From positions 1-35,359 of IMG/VR virus record IMGVR_UViG_3300043778_000176: 35,359 nucleotides of DNA, one strand, 5' to 3'. The translations under genes and the position numbers were made by a program. Of the stretch, positions 13,645-22,241 are shown piece after piece. Within the stretch, counting starts at the first letter, position 1. Each line of letters starts with the position of its first letter. A model generated the notes under the pieces. The model was given only the letters and a program-made list of their open reading frames with translations, did no database searches and had not been told where the DNA came from. The DNA is from a virus.

Positions 13645-15744
13645 ATGGCCAGCACTTCGACTCGTACGCGCCGCGTCACCAGCAGCGACTCGGGTGCAGG
13701 CATGAATGCGGTCATCAAGGAAGCGCAGGAGTGCCTCAAGATCGCGATCGAGGCCGAAACGCAGAACCGCTCGGAAGCGCTGAGGGACCTGAAATTCGCG
13801 GCCGGCGACCAGTGGCCCAGCATGATCCAGACGCAGCGCCAGCTGGAGCACCGACCGTGCCTGACGGTCAACAAGACCGACAGCTTCGTGCGCCAGACGG
13901 TCAACAACATGCGCGAGCAACGTCCGCGCATCCAGGTGCATGCCGTCGCAGACGGCGCGGACAAGCAGAAGGCGGACGTGATCGCAGGTCTTATGCGTCA
14001 CATTCAGGTCGCGAGCAATGCGGACGTTGCTTACGACACCGCGGCCGATTTTCAGGTGCGTATGGGATGGGGCTACTGGCGCGTTGCGGCGCGCTACACG
14101 CGGTCCGACAGCTTCGATCAGGAACTGTACATTGACCGCGTGCGCAACCCGTTCACGGTCTACATGGACCCGTCACATACGCTGCCGGACGGGTCGGACG
14201 CGAACTGGTGCGTGATCACGGACCTGATGACGCGCAAGAAATTCGAGCGCAAATGGCCGAAAGCGCGCTGGGTCGACCTGCGTGCGCTCGGCGCGGGCGA
14301 CGATCTGCACCAGTGGGCGACGAAGGACGAGATCCGCGTCGCCGAATACTGGAAGGTCGAGCACGTGCGGGACACGCTGCTGATGTTCTCGAATGGCGAG
14401 ACGCATTACCGCAGCCAGATCACGCAGGACGATCTCGACCGAGCGGCCGGCAACGGCCTGACTGTCGTGCGCGAGCGCGACACGGTGCGCCGCTCGGTGA
14501 AGTGGTACAAGCTGACCGCGCTGGAGATCCTCGAGGAGCGCGAGTGGCCCGGGAAGTGGATCCCGGTCGTGCCGGCCTACGGCGCCGAGTACGAGCTCGA
14601 AGGCAAGGTCATCCGCTACGGCATGGTGCGCATGCTCCAGGATCCGCAGCGAATGTACAACTTCTGGCGCACCGCCGAAGCCGAGCTCGTCGCGCTCGCG
14701 CCGAAGGCACCGTGGCTTATCGCGGAAGGGCAGATTGAAGGGCAGGAAAACGTCTGGAACCAGGCGAACCAGCGCAGTTTCGCGTACCTGCAGTACAAGC
14801 CGCAGTCGCTCGATGGCCAACCCGTTCCGCCACCTCTGCGGCAGCAACCGCAGGGCATGCCGGAAGCGCAGGTCAATGCGGCGATGGGCGCGAGCGAGGA
14901 CATGAAGGCCGTGGCCGGCATGTTCGACCCGGCGCTTGGCGCCGAGGGGCAGGAGACGTCGGGGGTGATGGTGCAGCGCCGGCAGCAGCAGTCGGATCGC
15001 TCCAACTTTCATTTCTACGACAACCTCTGCCGCTCGATCCGCCATACCGGCAAGATCCTGCTCGACCTCATCCCGCATTACTACGATGTCGAGCGCACGG
15101 TACGCATCATTGGCGAGGACGGCGTCCCCGATAGCGTGACGATCAACCAGAAGCAGGTCGATCCGCAGACGCAGGCGGTGCAGCAGGTGCTCAACGACGT
15201 GACGATCGGCGAGTACGACGTCGTGATCGATACGGGCCCGGGCTATCAGACGAAGCGCGAGGAAGCGGCCGAGCACATGCTCCAGTTGCTGGCCACACCG
15301 CTCGGCCAGAAGGTCGCTATGCTCGCCGACGACGTGATCCTGCGGCAGTTCGATTGGCCGGGCGCCGACCAGATCGCCGACCGCATGGCGGCGGCGAACC
15401 CGATCGCGCAAGCTGAGCAGCAACTGCCGGATAACGTGCCGGACGAGGCCAAGGCCATGATCGCGCAGCTGCAGACCCAGCTCAAGCAGGCCACCGGCCT
15501 GGTGCAGCAGCTGCAGACCGACCTGAAGTACAAGCTGACCGTCGAACAGACCCGGCAGCAGGGCGAGATGCAGCGCGCGCAGATGCAGGACGACACGAAG
15601 CGGCACGACGTCGAGAGTCGCGACGCGACGGCACGCGACATCGAAGAGATCAAGGGCCACGTCGCACTTCTGCTTGCGCACATGGAAGGCAAGCGCGAAA
15701 TACGCGCTGTCGAGGCAGCGGCGAAGAACGACGCAACGCATTGA
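13645..15744 (+). CDS. Portal protein, P22 gp1 family
   Basis: This is 699 aa against 725 for P22 gp1. N-terminal region: VIKEAQECLKIAIEAETQNRSEALRDLKFAAGDQWP, the standard start of P22-type portals, then LTVNKTDSFVRQTVNNMREQRPRIQV. The stem region has YMDPSHTLPDGSDANWC. The C-terminal 150 residues are a long coiled coil (LQTQLKQATGLVQQLQTDLKYKLTVEQTRQQGEMQRAQMQDD), corresponding to the barrel of the P22 portal. Twelve copies form the DNA channel at one vertex. It follows the large terminase by two bases and precedes the scaffold gene. Confidence 0.93.
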   Translation: MASTSTRTRRVTSSDSGAGMNAVIKEAQECLKIAIEAETQNRSEALRDLKFAAGDQWPSMIQTQRQLEHRPCLTVNKTDSFVRQTVNNMREQRPRIQVHAVADGADKQKADVIAGLMRHIQVASNADVAYDTAADFQVRMGWGYWRVAARYTRSDSFDQELYIDRVRNPFTVYMDPSHTLPDGSDANWCVITDLMTRKKFERKWPKARWVDLRALGAGDDLHQWATKDEIRVAEYWKVEHVRDTLLMFSNGETHYRSQITQDDLDRAAGNGLTVVRERDTVRRSVKWYKLTALEILEEREWPGKWIPVVPAYGAEYELEGKVIRYGMVRMLQDPQRMYNFWRTAEAELVALAPKAPWLIAEGQIEGQENVWNQANQRSFAYLQYKPQSLDGQPVPPPLRQQPQGMPEAQVNAAMGASEDMKAVAGMFDPALGAEGQETSGVMVQRRQQQSDRSNFHFYDNLCRSIRHTGKILLDLIPHYYDVERTVRIIGEDGVPDSVTINQKQVDPQTQAVQQVLNDVTIGEYDVVIDTGPGYQTKREEAAEHMLQLLATPLGQKVAMLADDVILRQFDWPGADQIADRMAAANPIAQAEQQLPDNVPDEAKAMIAQLQTQLKQATGLVQQLQTDLKYKLTVEQTRQQGEMQRAQMQDDTKRHDVESRDATARDIEEIKGHVALLLAHMEGKREIRAVEAAAKNDATH

Positions 15745-15759
15745 GAACAGCTTCATCCT

Positions 15760-15796
15760 CGCTCGCACGGCTTCCCCAAGGCCGAGCGGGCGTTTT
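15760..15796 (+). terminator. Terminator-like hairpin between portal and scaffold
   Basis: CGCTCG (15760-15765) pairs with CGAGCG (15783-15788) and CTT/AAG closes the inner loop; GGGCGTTTTCATTTGGGG follows. The T tract is short, so it may be a weak or processing hairpin rather than a full terminator. Confidence 0.4.
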
Positions 15797-15822
15797 CATT
15801 TGGGGATTCGTGGAGTAGATCC

Positions 15823-16734
15823 ATGTCCGAAACTCGCACTGTTGTCACTTCCGAAACGCTGATGCAGCAACTGACCGGCGCGCCCCCGGCCCCCGAAGTC
15901 AAGATGCCCGATCATGCGGGCGACGATGGCGCGGGCGCTGTCGCCGCGGCGGATGCTCAGCAGCAACCGAAGAAAAAGCCATTGGTCGAGGAACTCGTGC
16001 GCACGCGCCATGAGCGCAATGCTGCGCGCGGCGAGGCCGAAGAAGCATCCGCGCGCGCCGCGCGCCTGGAAGCCGAATTGGTCGAGCTGAAGCAGCAGTT
16101 GCATGCCTCGCAGGCGCAGCCCGCGCCGAAAGACCTTGATCCGAAGCCGGAGCGCGCCCAGTTCGTTAGCGATTCTGACTTCATGGAAGCGCTCGCGGAA
16201 TGGACGGCCGACAGGAAGTTGGAAGAACGACAGCAGGAAGCGCAGCAAGCTCGCGCGGCCGCTGTGCAGGAACAGTTGATCGATGACTGGCAGCGCCGGC
16301 TCGATCTGGCGAAGGCCGATCTGGCCGACTTCGACGAAGTGGTCGGCAAGTCCGAAATCGACATGCCGAATCACCTGTATTTTGCGATCGTCGAGAGCGA
16401 TGTCGGCCCGCAGCTGGCGTACTACTTCGCGAAAAATCCCGACGAAGCGCGGCTGTTGAAGGGCATGAGCCCGACGGCAGCGCTGCGCACGCTCGGCAAA
16501 CTCGAGGACCGTCTGTTAGCTGAACAAGCCACGGCGATAATGTCCCCCGAGAAGAAAGATCCGGCTCCTGCTGCGGCCGCAAGCGCGCAGAAAACCCCCG
16601 AAGTTTCGAAGGCGCCCCCGCCGATCGACCCGCTGCGGGACGCATCCACGCCCGTCGAGAAACCGACGTCGCAGATGACGTTCCAGGAATACAAGGCGCA
16701 CCGCGCCGCCCAGCAGGCCGCTCGCCGACGGTAA
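15823..16734 (+). CDS. Scaffolding protein, P22 gp8 position
   Basis: This is 303 aa, exactly the length of P22 gp8. It lies between portal and coat genes. The sequence is highly charged and helical: a coiled-coil region at residues 45-105 (VEELVRTRHERNAARGEAEEASARAARLEAELVELKQQL), a central helical part, and a Pro/Ala-rich C-terminal tail ending in a basic helix TFQEYKAHRAAQQAARRR. In P22 the basic C-terminal helix-turn-helix contacts coat, and the last residues here have the same charge pattern. Scaffold guides coat assembly and leaves the procapsid. There is no protease motif. Confidence 0.85.
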   Translation: MSETRTVVTSETLMQQLTGAPPAPEVKMPDHAGDDGAGAVAAADAQQQPKKKPLVEELVRTRHERNAARGEAEEASARAARLEAELVELKQQLHASQAQPAPKDLDPKPERAQFVSDSDFMEALAEWTADRKLEERQQEAQQARAAAVQEQLIDDWQRRLDLAKADLADFDEVVGKSEIDMPNHLYFAIVESDVGPQLAYYFAKNPDEARLLKGMSPTAALRTLGKLEDRLLAEQATAIMSPEKKDPAPAAAASAQKTPEVSKAPPPIDPLRDASTPVEKPTSQMTFQEYKAHRAAQQAARRR

Positions 16735-16751
16735 CGCCCAGACCAATCCGT

Positions 16752-16774
16752 AAAACCCGCTTCGGCGGGTTTTT
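16752..16774 (+). terminator. Terminator between scaffold and coat genes
   Basis: AAAACCCGC (16752-16760) pairs with GCGGGTTTT (16765-16773) around a TTCG tetraloop, with T to 16774. A very stable hairpin in the middle of the late operon. Confidence 0.8.
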
Positions 16775-16792
16775 GCATTTCTGGAGCTTGAA

Positions 16793-18109
16793 ATGAGCAA
16801 CAACCAGCTTACCATCAGCGATATCACGAACGAAGCGCTGATGGTTCTCGAAAACGAGCTGACCTTTACCGACAAGGTCAACAAGGAATACGACGACAAG
16901 TTTGCGATTCCCGGCGCGAAGATCGGTTATACGGTCAACGTCCGCAAGCCGGCGCGCTTCAAGGGCACCGTCGGCCCGGCGCTGAACGTCGAAGACTTCG
17001 TCGAATCGAGCGTGCCGGTCACGCTGAGCACGCAGTTCCACGTCGATACGCAGTTCACGATGGCCGATCTGCTGTTGTCCATGGACGATTTCTCGCGGCG
17101 CCTGATCAAGCCGGCCGTTGCGGCAATCGCCAACAAGATCGACTTCGACGGTACCACGTTCGCGTACCAGAACACCGCCAACGCGCTCGGCACGCCGGGC
17201 ACGAAGCCGACGGACCTGCTCCCGTTCCTGAACGCGGGCGCCACGCTTGATTCGGAAGGCGTGCCGCGCGACGGCGAGCGTTACATCTGCCTCGACCCGT
17301 TCACGATGGCCAACACCGTGAACGTCCTGAAGGGTCTCTTCAACCCGCAGGCGCAGATCGGCGAGCAGTACAAGAAAGGCCTCATGGGCCGCGACACCTG
17401 CGGTTTCGACTGGTACCAGGATCAGAACGTGGTCTCGTACAAGGTCGGTGCCCAGGGCGGCACGCCGGTGTTCTCGACCGCGGGCATCTCGTCGGCGCTG
17501 ATCACGTCCGGCTGGCAGGACAACGGCACGCTGTACACGACCGGCTGGACGGCGTCGACCAACGTCCTGAACGTGGGCGACATCATCACGATCGCTGGCG
17601 TGTATGCGGTCAACCCGCAGAACCGCGCCGCCTGGGGCACGCAGACGTTGCGCCAGTTCGTGGTGCGCCCGGCGGTCGGGACGCCGTCGAACGGCACGTT
17701 CACGCCGATCACCAACAGCTTCGGCCAGGTGGTGGGCGGTTCGTACACGTCGGACGGCAGCGGTGTGCTGCAACTCACGATCGCGCCGGCGATCATCAGC
17801 GCGGGCCAGTTCCAGAACGTGATCGCGGCGCCGGCCAATAGCGCCGCGATCACAGTGTTCGGCGCCGCCAACACGCTGTCGCCGCAATCGCTGGCCTTCC
17901 ACCGCGATGCCTTCACGCTTGCATCGGCCGATCTCGAATTGCCGGATGGCGTGCACTTCGCCGGTCGCGCGGCCGACAAGCAGACCGGCCTTTCGATCCG
18001 CGTGGTGCGCCAGTACACGATCAACAACGATGCCATCCCGACGCGTCTCGACGTGCTCTACGGATGGGCGTCGTTGTATCGCGAAATGGCCGTGCGCATC
18101 GCTGCGTAA
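16793..18109 (+). CDS. Major capsid (coat) protein, P22 gp5 family
   Basis: This is 438 aa against 430 in P22. The N-terminus TISDITNEALMVLENELTFTDKVNKEYDDKF and the segment KIGYTVNVRKPARFKG match P22-type coat proteins of the HK97 fold. A central block (about residues 225-365, GGTPVFSTAGISSA...NSAAITVFGAANT) corresponds in place and size to the P22 insertion domain. It is followed by SLAFHRDAFTLASADLELPDG and a C-terminal ISIRVVRQYTINNDAIPTRLDVLYGWASLYREMA-type beta-hinge. 415 copies would build a T=7 shell if it follows P22. ATG 16793 follows a CTGGAG site. Confidence 0.93.
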   Translation: MSNNQLTISDITNEALMVLENELTFTDKVNKEYDDKFAIPGAKIGYTVNVRKPARFKGTVGPALNVEDFVESSVPVTLSTQFHVDTQFTMADLLLSMDDFSRRLIKPAVAAIANKIDFDGTTFAYQNTANALGTPGTKPTDLLPFLNAGATLDSEGVPRDGERYICLDPFTMANTVNVLKGLFNPQAQIGEQYKKGLMGRDTCGFDWYQDQNVVSYKVGAQGGTPVFSTAGISSALITSGWQDNGTLYTTGWTASTNVLNVGDIITIAGVYAVNPQNRAAWGTQTLRQFVVRPAVGTPSNGTFTPITNSFGQVVGGSYTSDGSGVLQLTIAPAIISAGQFQNVIAAPANSAAITVFGAANTLSPQSLAFHRDAFTLASADLELPDGVHFAGRAADKQTGLSIRVVRQYTINNDAIPTRLDVLYGWASLYREMAVRIAA

Positions 18110-18117
18110 CCCAGATT

Positions 18118-18141
18118 GCCCCGCCTCGCGCGGGGCTTTTC
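18118..18141 (+). terminator. Terminator after the coat gene
   Basis: GCCCCGC (18118-18124) pairs with GCGGGGC (18130-18136), loop CTCGC, then TTTT. It is a compact stem eight bases after the coat stop codon. Confidence 0.75.
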
Positions 18142-18159
18142 CCTTTCTAGGAGAAGGAA

Positions 18160-18540
18160 ATGCCGAACACCAATCCGGGCCCGGCGGTCACCTCGAGCAA
18201 TACCTCCGTCGCCGCCACCGGCAACCTCGCCAACGAGTGGGTGCTCTCGCTCGTTCCCGGCCTCACCACGTCGATTCCCGCGGCTTCGTCCGCTGAAATC
18301 TCCGTGACGGTTCAGGGCCTCGCGCTGAACGACTTCGTCGAGGTCAACAAGATGAACCACATTGCCGGTCTGTCCGTCGGCAATGCGCGGGTCTCGGGCG
18401 CCAACACGCTGGCGATCCAGATGGTGAACTCGACAGCGGCGCCGATTGCGCTTCAGGCAGCAGATTCCTATCTGCTGTCGGTCGAGCGTCCGCTTGCTGC
18501 GCAGGCGTCGACGAGCCTGCCGACCAGCATCCCGTCGTAA
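18160..18540 (+). CDS. Probable head decoration or head-associated protein (126 aa)
   Basis: ATG 18160 has AGGAGAAGG at 18149-18157. The protein is Ala/Ser/Thr/Val-rich and predicted beta (LTTSIPAASSAEISVTVQGLALNDFVEVNKMNHIAGLSVGNARVSGANTLAIQMVNSTAAPI). It has the feel of a small capsid-surface protein in the slot just after the coat gene, where decoration proteins lie in many podoviruses. It carries no enzymatic motif. P22 itself has no gene here, although related phages such as L do (Dec, at another place), so this is family-level inference rather than homology that I can name. Confidence 0.6.
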   Translation: MPNTNPGPAVTSSNTSVAATGNLANEWVLSLVPGLTTSIPAASSAEISVTVQGLALNDFVEVNKMNHIAGLSVGNARVSGANTLAIQMVNSTAAPIALQAADSYLLSVERPLAAQASTSLPTSIPS

Positions 18541-18547
18541 TCGACCT

Positions 18548-18569
18548 GGGGCGCCGAGGCGCCCCGTTT
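18548..18569 (+). terminator. GC-rich hairpin, weak terminator
   Basis: GGGGCGC (18548-18554) pairs with GCGCCCC (18559-18565) around CGAG, followed by only GTTTC. The stem is strong but the T tract is weak, so partial termination or RNA stabilisation is as likely as full stop. Confidence 0.5.
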
Positions 18570-18585
18570 CCACTGAGGTTCCGCG

Positions 18586-18777
18586 ATGGAATACCCGAAG
18601 ATGATCTACAAGGCAGCGGCGCCCGTTGCCGATCAAGAAGCGCTTAAGGCCGCACTGGCCTCGGGCGAAGTGCAGACGCGCATCGTGAACTCGGTGCGCG
18701 AAGAAAAGGCCGCAACCGGCTTTACGGCCGATCTGGCCTCGCTGGTCGCGAAGTCGGCTGCTGACGATCTGATCTGA
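18586..18777 (+). CDS. Small hypothetical head protein (63 aa)
   Basis: ATG 18586, TGA 18775-18777 overlapping the next start (TGATG). The sequence begins MEYPKMIYKAAAPVADQEALKAAL and is helical afterwards. Similar small proteins starting with a Tyr-Pro-Lys-Met-hydrophobic-Tyr segment, often with the pattern 'YPKMLYKG', occur before gp4-like genes in phages, so it is a real gene of unknown role. It belongs to the head-completion group by position. Confidence 0.7.
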   Translation: MEYPKMIYKAAAPVADQEALKAALASGEVQTRIVNSVREEKAATGFTADLASLVAKSAADDLI

Positions 18778-19721
18778 TGGCTACCGCGCTCGATGTGATT
18801 CAAGGTGCGCTGAAGCGCATCAACGCGTACGCACCGGGCGAAGTGCTGGACAACGCAGATGCGCAGGATGCGCTCGTTGTGCTCAACGACTTGCTTGATA
18901 GCCTGTCGAACGAGCATCTCGCATGCTACCAGCGCGTCGAGAACATCCTGCAGCTGCAGTCGGGCAAGAACATCTACACGATCGGCAACCCGGTTGGCGG
19001 CACGCTGCTCGGCACGACCGTGCAGGGCACCAACGTGATTTCGGGCGTGATCGCGATGCCGTCGAACATCCAGCTCGGCGGGGCGCTGACGGGCGCTGGC
19101 ATCCCGACCGGCGCGACGGTATCGGCAATCGGCGCGAACACGATCACGATGTCTGCGGCGGCAACGGCCACGTTCGCGCAGCTTGAGCAGATTACTTTCA
19201 CGACGCCCGGCGACTTCGCGGTGCAGCGGCCGTTGCGCGTCGTCAACGGTTTTACGCGCCTGACGACGAGCGGCATCTCGCAGGTCGATTACCCGATCGA
19301 GATCATCTCGGTCGATCAGTGGTCGGCAATTGGCCTAAAGAACCAGCCCGGTCCGTGGCCGAAGGTCGTCTATTACGATGCCGCGTTTCCGCTCGGGACG
19401 ATGTATTTCTTTCCGAATCCGTCGCAGGGCGGTGAGTTGCATCTCTGGACCGACAACCTGTTCACAGACTTCCTGACGCTTACCACGCAGGTGAGCCTGC
19501 CGCAGGGCTACGTGCGGTTCCTGAAACTCGCGCTTGCGCTCGAACTGGCACCGGAATACGGCAAGCAGCCGTCGCCGCTGCTCGTCGGCCAATACATTCA
19601 GGCGAAGACCGCCGTGAAGGCGCTGAACACGCAGGCGCAGAGTATCGCGACGTACGACCGCGCGATTGCGGGCGGCGCGCGCAGCGATGCCGGTTGGATC
19701 TTGCATGGGGGCTTTCAGTGA
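18777..19721 (+). CDS. Head completion / tail accessory factor, P22 gp4 family, with inserted domain
   Basis: This is 314 aa, almost twice the 166 aa of P22 gp4. Residues 1-70 (ALDVIQGALKRINAYAPGEVLDNADAQDALVVLNDLLDSLS...YTIG) are the conserved helical core that binds under the portal. Residues 71-142 are a separate beta-rich, Gly/Thr-rich block (VISGVIAMPSNIQLGGALTG, then GIPTGATVSAIGANTITMS), interrupting the core at the usual YTIG/PGDF joint. From residue 144 the family sequence resumes (PGDFAVQRPLRVVNGF...) and continues with LWTDNLFTDFLTLTTQVSLPQGYVRFLKLALALELAPEYG. The protein attaches the tail hub to the portal. It starts one base inside the previous gene. Confidence 0.82.
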   Translation: MATALDVIQGALKRINAYAPGEVLDNADAQDALVVLNDLLDSLSNEHLACYQRVENILQLQSGKNIYTIGNPVGGTLLGTTVQGTNVISGVIAMPSNIQLGGALTGAGIPTGATVSAIGANTITMSAAATATFAQLEQITFTTPGDFAVQRPLRVVNGFTRLTTSGISQVDYPIEIISVDQWSAIGLKNQPGPWPKVVYYDAAFPLGTMYFFPNPSQGGELHLWTDNLFTDFLTLTTQVSLPQGYVRFLKLALALELAPEYGKQPSPLLVGQYIQAKTAVKALNTQAQSIATYDRAIAGGARSDAGWILHGGFQ

Positions 19722-21157
19722 GCCAGTTTCCGTTCGTAGGGCAGGCCTACGAGGCGCCGATGCTCCTGCAAGATGCAGAGAAGTGCGTCAACTGGTATCC
19801 AGAAGTCAGCCAGAACAGCGATTCAAAGACGCCTGTCGCGCTGCTCGGCGCGCCGGGGCTCGTGCAACTAGTTGTATGCGGCTCGGGCCCGGTGCGCGGC
19901 TGCTGGGTACTGCCCGGCGGTCTGCAGGCGATCGTGGTCTCGGGCAACGCGGTTTTCATGGTTTCGTCGGCGTTCGTCGCGACTCAGATCGGCACGCTAC
20001 AGTCGACGACCGGCCCCTGCGTCATTCGGGACAATGCCGCCGGCGGTATCGCGGTGATCTCAGACGGCCCGAACGGCTATGTCGTGAACATCGCGGGGCA
20101 GACCGTCAAGCAGATCGGCGACCCGGCATGGATGGGCGCGGCACGTATCGCTTTCATCGATGGCTGGCTGATCTTCAATAAGCCGGGCTCGCAGACGTTC
20201 TACACGTCGCCGCTGTATTGGAACGGCACGGATCTGATGGACCCGACGTACTTCGCACTGAAGGATTCCAGCACCGATAGGCTGGTGACGATGCTCGAGA
20301 ACATGCGCGAGCTCTGGCTGGTCGGAGAGCGCACGTCAGAGGTATGGTTCGACGCCGGCGGCGGGTTTTTCCCGTTCTCGCGTCTGCAAGGCGTGACGCC
20401 GCAGCATGGCTGCGCAGCTCCGCATAGCATCGCGCGCGTGGGCGATTCGCTGGTATGGCTCGGCAAGAACGAGCAGGGGCAGAACGTCGTAAAGCGGACA
20501 GTCGGCTATCAGATCGAGAATTTTTCCACCATCGGCGTCAATCATGCGATCGCCGGGTATTCGATCACGAATGACGCGATCGCGTATGCCTATCTCGAGG
20601 ACGGCCACCTGTTCTACGTGCTGACGTTCCCGACGGCAGACCACACGTGGGTGTTCGATGCGCAGACCAGTATGTGGCACGAGCGCGCCAGCTACGACCC
20701 GGTGGCCGGGCTGTTCCATCGGCACCGCAGCAATTGCCACATGAACTTCCAGAACATGACCGTGGTCGGCGATAGTTCAAGCGGCGCGCTGTTCCAGCTA
20801 TCCCGCAAGGCGTACACGGATGCCGGCGCGCCGCTCGTTGCCTGGCGCCGCACGCCGCACATTTGGGACAAGAGCAATCGCGAGCGCGTTTTCCATTCGC
20901 AGCTGCAGATCGAATTCGCGCCCGGCGTGGGATTGCAGACGGGGCAGGGCAACAATTCGCAGGCGGTCTTGAGCTGGTCGGATGATGGCGGTCAGACGTG
21001 GGGCAATGAGCATTGGCGCTCGATCGGCCTCGCGGGGCAGACGAAGAATCGCGCCATCTGGCGGCGGCTCGGCACGGCTCGCGATCGCGTCTATGACGTG
21101 AAATTTTCTGACCCAGTGCCGCGAGACGTAGTGGGCGCGAGTTTGGTTGACGCATGA
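19718..21157 (+). CDS. Packaged DNA stabilization protein, P22 gp10 family
   Basis: This is 479 aa against 472 in P22. GTG 19718 overlaps the previous stop; the frame opens at 19694 but VSQFPFVGQAYEAP is the natural start. N-terminal AYEAPMLLQDAEKCVNWYPEV and later SFYTSPLYWNGTDLMDPTYFALKDSSTDRLVTML with ELWLVGERTSEVWFDAGGGFFPFSR and GCAAPHSIARVGDSLVWLGKNEQG are typical of the hexameric gp10 tail hub, a beta-propeller-like protein. It binds under gp4 and holds the packaged DNA with the needle. ATGA overlap with the next gene. Confidence 0.9.
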   Translation: MSQFPFVGQAYEAPMLLQDAEKCVNWYPEVSQNSDSKTPVALLGAPGLVQLVVCGSGPVRGCWVLPGGLQAIVVSGNAVFMVSSAFVATQIGTLQSTTGPCVIRDNAAGGIAVISDGPNGYVVNIAGQTVKQIGDPAWMGAARIAFIDGWLIFNKPGSQTFYTSPLYWNGTDLMDPTYFALKDSSTDRLVTMLENMRELWLVGERTSEVWFDAGGGFFPFSRLQGVTPQHGCAAPHSIARVGDSLVWLGKNEQGQNVVKRTVGYQIENFSTIGVNHAIAGYSITNDAIAYAYLEDGHLFYVLTFPTADHTWVFDAQTSMWHERASYDPVAGLFHRHRSNCHMNFQNMTVVGDSSSGALFQLSRKAYTDAGAPLVAWRRTPHIWDKSNRERVFHSQLQIEFAPGVGLQTGQGNNSQAVLSWSDDGGQTWGNEHWRSIGLAGQTKNRAIWRRLGTARDRVYDVKFSDPVPRDVVGASLVDA

Positions 21158-21870
21158 ACGATACCGTCTTCACCACCGGCGATCTGCCGAATCATGCGAT
21201 TCCGCCGATCGGTCCTGATGGCCGATGGACGCGTGAATGGTGGATGTTCCTCGTCGCGATTTTTAATCGGACCGGTGGCGCGGGTTCACCGATCGACATC
21301 AATACACTGCAGCAAGCCGACGATATCTCTCAGGGCGTGCCGTCGACCACGCAGGCTACGCAGGATGCTCTATATGGGGTAGAGCAGCTTTGGCATGAGC
21401 TATCGCCCCCGCCGACAGTGAATCTGTCTGCCGTGTTGACGCGGCTGGATATGCTCGAGACAGCACTTCAGCTGACCTCTGATTTTTCCGCGGTTCTGCA
21501 GCGCATCGGGGAAGTCGAGTCGCAGCTGGTCGAGCCGAAAACGACAACCGCGCCGATGCTCGAGCAATGGAATGCGCCGGCCTTGCTCAATTCCTGGGTT
21601 AATTATGGCGGCGCATTCAATCCGGCTGGGTATTGGAAAGATCCATTTGGCGTCGTTCATCTGAGAGGTCTGGTGAAATCCGGGACGGTTGGCCAAGCAA
21701 TTTTCACGCTCCCAAAAGGGTATCGCCCGGCGAACACGGAAGCAATTTCCGTCGCATCTGCCGATGCGTTTGGTGAACTTCGGATTGACGGCACTGGAAA
21801 TATCGTCGCATTCGTCGGAAGCAATACCTGGATGTCGATGGATAGCGTAACGCTCAGGGCTGCGCAATGA
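21154..21870 (+). CDS. Tail needle-position protein with C-terminal knob-like domain (238 aa)
   Basis: It occupies the P22 gp26 slot and has nearly the same length (gp26 is 233 aa). N-terminal 45 residues hold the phage motif HAIPPIGPDGRWTREWWMFLVAIFNRTGG. Residues 80-135 are a heptad-like helical stretch (NLSAVLTRLDMLETALQLTSDFSAVLQRIGEVESQL). Residues 140-238 form a beta domain (NSWVNYGGAFNPAGYWKDPFGVVHLRGLVKSG, then FTLPKGYRPANTEAISV) found at the tips of many phage fibres. It should be a trimeric needle or fibre closing the gp10 hub. Actual homology to gp26 is not visible, so the equivalence rests on position and architecture. Confidence 0.65.
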   Translation: MNDTVFTTGDLPNHAIPPIGPDGRWTREWWMFLVAIFNRTGGAGSPIDINTLQQADDISQGVPSTTQATQDALYGVEQLWHELSPPPTVNLSAVLTRLDMLETALQLTSDFSAVLQRIGEVESQLVEPKTTTAPMLEQWNAPALLNSWVNYGGAFNPAGYWKDPFGVVHLRGLVKSGTVGQAIFTLPKGYRPANTEAISVASADAFGELRIDGTGNIVAFVGSNTWMSMDSVTLRAAQ

Positions 21871-21896
21871 TCCGATTTCTCAATTTCGGGTAAATC

Positions 21897-22241
21897 ATGG
21901 CAATCACGTATCAGAAATTTTTTCAACCGGTTCAACTTGGTACCGCCCTGGCGACAATCTACACGGCGCCATCGCAGCCCGTTGGTGTGTTGCTGCGCGG
22001 CGGCCGTGTGCGGTTGACGAATACGACGGGCTCTGCGGTGTCGGCGCAGTTGAATGCGGTGCCCGCCGGCGGTACGGCCGGAGCGGGGAACCAACTGGTA
22101 CCGACCAACTATACGGTCCCGGCCAACGGCTGGATCGACATCGATCTGCCAATCATGGCGGCCGGCGATATTTTGCAGGGCCTCGCTGGTGTCGCCAATG
22201 CGATCACGGTCCATGCGATGGCCGGCGGCCTCTTCTCGTAA
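21897..22241 (+). CDS. Small beta-rich virion-associated protein (114 aa)
   Basis: ATG 21897 follows a TAAATC spacer with weak ribosome-binding site. The sequence is a small beta sandwich by pattern: LATIYTAPSQPVGVLLRGGRVRLTNTTGSAVSAQLNAVPAGGTAG, NYTVPANGWIDIDLPIMAAGDILQGLAGVANAITVHAMAG. The layout of fill-in receptor- or fibre-linked proteins with 'GGRVRLTN' resembles small tail accessory modules seen next to fibre genes in proteobacterial phages. No P22 counterpart. Role presumed structural. Confidence 0.7.
   Translation: MAITYQKFFQPVQLGTALATIYTAPSQPVGVLLRGGRVRLTNTTGSAVSAQLNAVPAGGTAGAGNQLVPTNYTVPANGWIDIDLPIMAAGDILQGLAGVANAITVHAMAGGLFS

Noticed and set aside
14173-15768. A 531-codon minus-strand open frame across the portal gene
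   Set aside because: Shadow of the portal coding frame; low-complexity Arg/Leu/His product, no ribosome-binding site.
16181-17956. A 591-codon minus-strand open frame across scaffold and coat genes
   Set aside because: Antisense shadow crossing a strong terminator and two well supported genes; composition Arg/Ala-rich.
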